DNA from: an uncultured Lachnospiraceae bacterium
Lineage (GTDB): Bacteria; Bacillota; Clostridia; Lachnospirales; Lachnospiraceae
Length of the DNA: 62,750 nucleotides
Direction of reading: 5' to 3'
Assembly: GCA_946535225.1 (NCBI GenBank)
Contig: CAMNDJ010000004.1
Location: forward strand, 1 to 62,750
Part shown: piece by piece, positions 59,313 to 62,750 of the stretch
Layout: each line of letters starts with the position of its first letter
Numbering within the stretch: position 1 is the stretch's first letter
Made by a program: the position numbers and the translations under genes
Notes under the pieces: generated by a model
Database searches by the model: none
What the model saw: the letters and a program-made list of their open reading frames with translations, nothing else
Told to the model about the DNA's origin: nothing

Positions 59313-60647
59313 GTGAAGAACAAGAGATTAATACCATGCATTTATCTGTATAACAAGATCGCTATCCGTTCCATAGACGATACCAAAGTCTTTAGTACGG
59401 ATCCGGCAGCTCTGGCAAAGGATTATGAGAAGGCCGGTGCCGATGCGATAATCGTCATGGATCTGTCCGAGTCCGATGATGAACATGATGCCGCTATAGA
59501 CATGATCAAGGCCATATGCGAGGGCGTGAGTATTCCGGTATACGGAGAAGGCAATGTCAAGCGTGCCGAGGACATCAAGAAACTTCTCTATGCAGGATGT
59601 TCCAAAGCAGGTCTTAATTTCAGCAAGGCTGAAGATATTGAGATGTGTGCGGATGTTTCCAAACGTTTCGGCAAAAGCAAGATATTTGCATCGGTACTTA
59701 ATCTCGTTGAATTAAATGAGAATAAGGATGTCCTTAAGGAATATGTATCTGAGATAGTATTCATAACTTATACATCCGTTCCGGATGCATGTAAGGCTGT
59801 TGATATACCTATCATCGCTCTTGTTCCTGATGATGATGCTCTGGATAATAACGGAATGCCGGATGATGAACTCAAAAAGCTTGTTAAATTATGCAAAAAC
59901 GAGAATCTGACCGGCATAGGCGGAGAATGCATAGGGCATGATATGGAGAATATCGCGCTCATTAAGAACAAGCTGATCGAAAAAGGCCTTATCACACCTG
60001 AAGCAGAATCGGCCAAAGATAAGCTCACATGGGATGATCTTAAGACGATAAGCGATTCGGACGGTCTGATTCCTGTTGTAGTACAGGATTACAGGAATAA
60101 TGAGGTCTTAATGGTCGCATATATGAATGAAGAAGCTTTTGAGCAGACTCTTAATACCGGCAATATGACATATTACAGCAGAAGCCGTCAGAAACTATGG
60201 GTAAAGGGCGAAGAAAGCGGACACCACCAGTATCTTAAATCCATGTATGTGGACTGTGATTCGGATACATTGTTGGCCAAGGTCGAGCAGATAGGTGCGG
60301 CATGCCATACAGGCAATCGCACATGCTTTTACACTAATATATATGAAAAAGAGACCGCTTCAGGCATGAATCCGCTCACGGTATTTACCAGTGTCATGGA
60401 CGTTATCTTAGATCGCAAGGCTAATCCCAAGGAAGGCTCTTATACGAATTATCTGTTTGATAAGGGGCTTGATAAGATACTTAAAAAGCTCGGTGAGGAA
60501 GCAACGGAGATCGTGATAGCAGCCAAGAATCCCAATCCCAATGAGGTCAAATATGAGATCAGTGACTTCCTGTATCATATGATGGTCCTTATGGCGGAAC
60601 GCGGTATTACATGGGAAGAGATAACGGAAGAATTGTCGAAGCGTTAG
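59313..60647 (+). CDS. hisIE: HisIE (PR-AMP cyclohydrolase/PR-ATP pyrophosphatase) with degenerate N-terminal HisA/HisF-like domain
   Basis: N-terminal [16 protein letters not shown]...; His[38 protein letters not shown]-like [12 protein letters not shown]; His[26 protein letters not shown] 59313 or TTG 59301 start. Confidence 0.92.
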   Translation: MKNKRLIPCIYLYNKIAIRSIDDTKVFSTDPAALAKDYEKAGADAIIVMDLSESDDEHDAAIDMIKAICEGVSIPVYGEGNVKRAEDIKKLLYAGCSKAGLNFSKAEDIEMCADVSKRFGKSKIFASVLNLVELNENKDVLKEYVSEIVFITYTSVPDACKAVDIPIIALVPDDDALDNNGMPDDELKKLVKLCKNENLTGIGGECIGHDMENIALIKNKLIEKGLITPEAESAKDKLTWDDLKTISDSDGLIPVVVQDYRNNEVLMVAYMNEEAFEQTLNTGNMTYYSRSRQKLWVKGEESGHHQYLKSMYVDCDSDTLLAKVEQIGAACHTGNRTCFYTNIYEKETASGMNPLTVFTSVMDVILDRKANPKEGSYTNYLFDKGLDKILKKLGEEATEIVIAAKNPNPNEVKYEISDFLYHMMVLMAERGITWEEITEELSKR

Positions 60648-60690
60648 ATATGCTGTGTGTGTGGTTTAACATAATTTGAGGAGGAGAAAA

Positions 60691-61701
60691 TTGAAAGGTT
60701 TTAAAAGTGCAAATCTCGGTGGAGGTAACGGTAAGGTCGTTGACGATCTTAAGAAGATGCCGAATTTTACAAAATATATCAAGTATATCGTGATATTAGT
60801 CGTGCTCATCGTCGTTGTGGGAGGAAGCTTCTATAACGTATCCGAGCAGGAGAATGCTGTCGTTACAATGTTTGGCAAGGTCATACGTACCGATACCGCC
60901 GGACTGTATTTCAAGATACCGATCATTCAGAAGGTATATTACGTTGATATAACCACTCACGGAACAGGTGTCGGATATACCATAGACAATAACGGCCAGA
61001 ATATCACCGATGCCACTAACGGTATTATGATCACATCTGATTTCAATCTGCTTGATATTGATTTCTATCTCGAGTACAGGGTGTCAGATCCGGTGGCGTA
61101 TCTTTATTCTTCTGATAATCCCGAAGAGATACTTAAGAACATAGCTTTGTCCAGCATAAGATCCATAGTTGCCGATTATACCGTGGACGAGGCAATGACG
61201 ACTGCCAAAGGACAGATCCAGGCCGATGTCAAAGAAGATATGGCAAGAGAACTCAATGAGCATCAGATAGGATTGTCTGTTGTCAATATAACCGTTCAGG
61301 ATTCAGAGCCTCCGACAGACGAGATCAAACAGGCATTTAAGGCTGTTGAGACAGCCAAGCAGGGAGCTGATACCGCAAGGAATAATGCCCTTGCTTATCA
61401 GAACGAGCAGATACCTGCAGCAGAGGCTAATGCGGATAAGATCATCCAGGGAGCCGAAGCAGACAAGGCCGCCAGGATAGCGGAAGCCGAGGGTCAGGTA
61501 GTCAGATTCAATGAGATGTATGAACAGTATAAGCTCTATCCTTATATAACCAAGAAGAGAATGTTCTATGAGACGATGGAAGACGTTCTTCCTTCTCTTA
61601 AGGTCATAATTACGGACGGCGGTACCCAGACATTGTTGCCGCTTGACAGTTTCAGTTCCGTGGAAGGTTCTGAGGCAAATACCGAAACGGAGGGCGAATA
61701 A
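60691..61701 (+). CDS. hflK: SPFH-domain protease modulator HflK (TTG start)
   Basis: N-terminal TM; VSEQENAVVTMFGKVIRTDTAGLYFKIPIIQKVYYVDI; SD gaggagg before TTG 60691. Confidence 0.92.
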   Translation: MKGFKSANLGGGNGKVVDDLKKMPNFTKYIKYIVILVVLIVVVGGSFYNVSEQENAVVTMFGKVIRTDTAGLYFKIPIIQKVYYVDITTHGTGVGYTIDNNGQNITDATNGIMITSDFNLLDIDFYLEYRVSDPVAYLYSSDNPEEILKNIALSSIRSIVADYTVDEAMTTAKGQIQADVKEDMARELNEHQIGLSVVNITVQDSEPPTDEIKQAFKAVETAKQGADTARNNALAYQNEQIPAAEANADKIIQGAEADKAARIAEAEGQVVRFNEMYEQYKLYPYITKKRMFYETMEDVLPSLKVIITDGGTQTLLPLDSFSSVEGSEANTETEGE

Positions 61702-61702
61702 A

Positions 61703-62569
61703 ATGAAGAAGATAATCGGAATAATCATAGGATTAGCTGCGATCATCACCGTATTCTCATCTCTGTATACGGTTGACTATATGGATGTAGTACTCATTCA
61801 ACAGTTCGGAAGAGTAGTAGGCATACAGAGAGAGCCCGGTATCCATGTCAAGACACCTTTTATACAATCTACATTTGCCATATATGACGGAAGCCGTATA
61901 TATGACATCCCGCAGTCCGATGTCATCACAAGGGACAAGAAATCAATGATAGCCGATGACTATGTCATCTGGACCGTTAATGATGTCATGAAGTACTATC
62001 AGACGCTGGGCGGCGTGAGTGCGAGAGCAGAAGAGCGTATAGATGCTGCAGTGTACAATGCCACCAAGAACATCATTTCATCGATGTCACAGGATGAAGT
62101 CATCGCGGCGAGAGGTATTGAACTCACCAATATGATAACGAATGAGTCCAATTCAGATATATCCGGATACGGTATACAGATCCTCACCGCAGAGATCAAA
62201 GCGCTCGATCTGCCTGATGATAATAAGGCGGCCGTATATGAACGTATGATATCGGAGCGCGGCAATATAGCTGCAGGCTACAAAGCCAAGGGTGAAGCAG
62301 AAGCTCAGAAGATACGTAATGAGACGGATAAGAATGTCAGGATCACGCTCGCCAATGCCGATAAACAGGCAGAGACCCTTACCGCAGAGGGTGAAGCCGA
62401 ATACATGAAGATATTATCTGATGCATATAATGATGAAGACAAATCGGATTTCTATAATTATATAAGAAGTCTGGATGCGATCAAGTCATCTTTAAAGAAT
62501 AAGAACGATAACACACTGATCTTGGATAAGGATTCGGAACTTGCACGTATACTATACGGTGCTCAATAA
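61703..62569 (+). CDS. hflC: SPFH-domain protease modulator HflC
   Basis: VLIQQFGRVVGIQREPGIHVKTPFIQST, RGIELTNMITNESNSDISGYGIQILTAEIKALDLP. Confidence 0.93.
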   Translation: MKKIIGIIIGLAAIITVFSSLYTVDYMDVVLIQQFGRVVGIQREPGIHVKTPFIQSTFAIYDGSRIYDIPQSDVITRDKKSMIADDYVIWTVNDVMKYYQTLGGVSARAEERIDAAVYNATKNIISSMSQDEVIAARGIELTNMITNESNSDISGYGIQILTAEIKALDLPDDNKAAVYERMISERGNIAAGYKAKGEAEAQKIRNETDKNVRITLANADKQAETLTAEGEAEYMKILSDAYNDEDKSDFYNYIRSLDAIKSSLKNKNDNTLILDKDSELARILYGAQ

Positions 62570-62616
62570 ATAATCCGTGGGTACCGGACATAACTATATA
62601 TATTATATATTTTTCC

Positions 62617-62703
62617 CATAGTTTAACGAATCAGTTGTAAGCGCCGATAACTAAATCTTTAGCCATAAAGCTTTATACGCTTACAACTATTCGTTAAACT
62701 ATG
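62617..62703. repeat. 26-bp inverted repeat with one bulged base and 34-nt centre
   Basis: catagtttaacgaat(c)agttgtaagcg at 62617-62643 and cgcttacaactattcgttaaactatg at 62678-62703. Confidence 0.85.
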
Positions 62704-62750
62704 ATTTTGCGAATAGTTAGATCCCTCCATCAACCCTCACCCCGACTTCT

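Noticed and set aside
398-62265. Numerous 60-300 aa minus-strand and alternate-frame ORFs in the track
   Set aside because: All lie antisense to or out of frame with strongly recognisable genes, show no family motifs and have low-complexity Ser/Ile/Leu-rich composition typical of antisense frames
62617-62703. Integron attC site
   Set aside because: Core ends fit RYYYAAC/GTTRRRY, but any perfect palindrome with those bases would; no unpaired central spacer, no integrase or cassettes visible. Left as a check in the findings only
1-62750. CRISPR arrays, prophage, transposases, toxin-antitoxin or defence systems
   Set aside because: No regularly spaced repeats, recombinases, or recognisable defence/phage proteins in any frame; content is core housekeeping

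Overview
This 62.75 kb window is a gene-dense, almost entirely co-oriented (+ strand) chromosomal segment that looks like a Lachnospiraceae/Butyrivibrio-type Clostridia genome. The taxonomic guess is an inference from protein style and gene order. It carries an aromatic amino-acid cluster (aroC, aroE-aroK fusion, aroQ, aroA, tyrA, aroF; aroB lies apart), rex, alr, yebC, ftsK, fhs, a gltA/NfnAB-like pair, rlmH, phoH-ybeY, miaB-mutS-mutL-miaA, mreBCD-PBP2-minC-rodA-mgsA, ylmE-sepF-lspA-rluD, recU, a partial his operon (hisZ-hisG fusion, hisD, hisB, HisA/F-like-hisIE fusion) and hflK-hflC. I saw no rRNA, tRNA, CRISPR array, transposase or phage genes. The most interesting signal is a 146-bp structured element upstream of fhs (16797-16963). 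It is flanked by a 21-nt direct repeat that duplicates the ribosome-binding site and GTG start. It contains a perfect 15-bp hairpin whose 3' arm could pair with either start region, and a 7-nt hairpin-loop complement abutting the fhs Shine-Dalgarno. Other notable points: MinC lacks the RSGQ motif and its locus lacks minD/minE; the MreB-like protein has a D-to-N change in the phosphate-2 loop; hisZ-hisG are fused; HisIE carries a degenerate TIM-barrel domain; the aroC transcript may be leaderless; tandem repeats lie at the his promoter; and a 26-bp bulged inverted repeat sits at the right edge. All calls come from reading the sequence and supplied ORF translations; no database searches were run.
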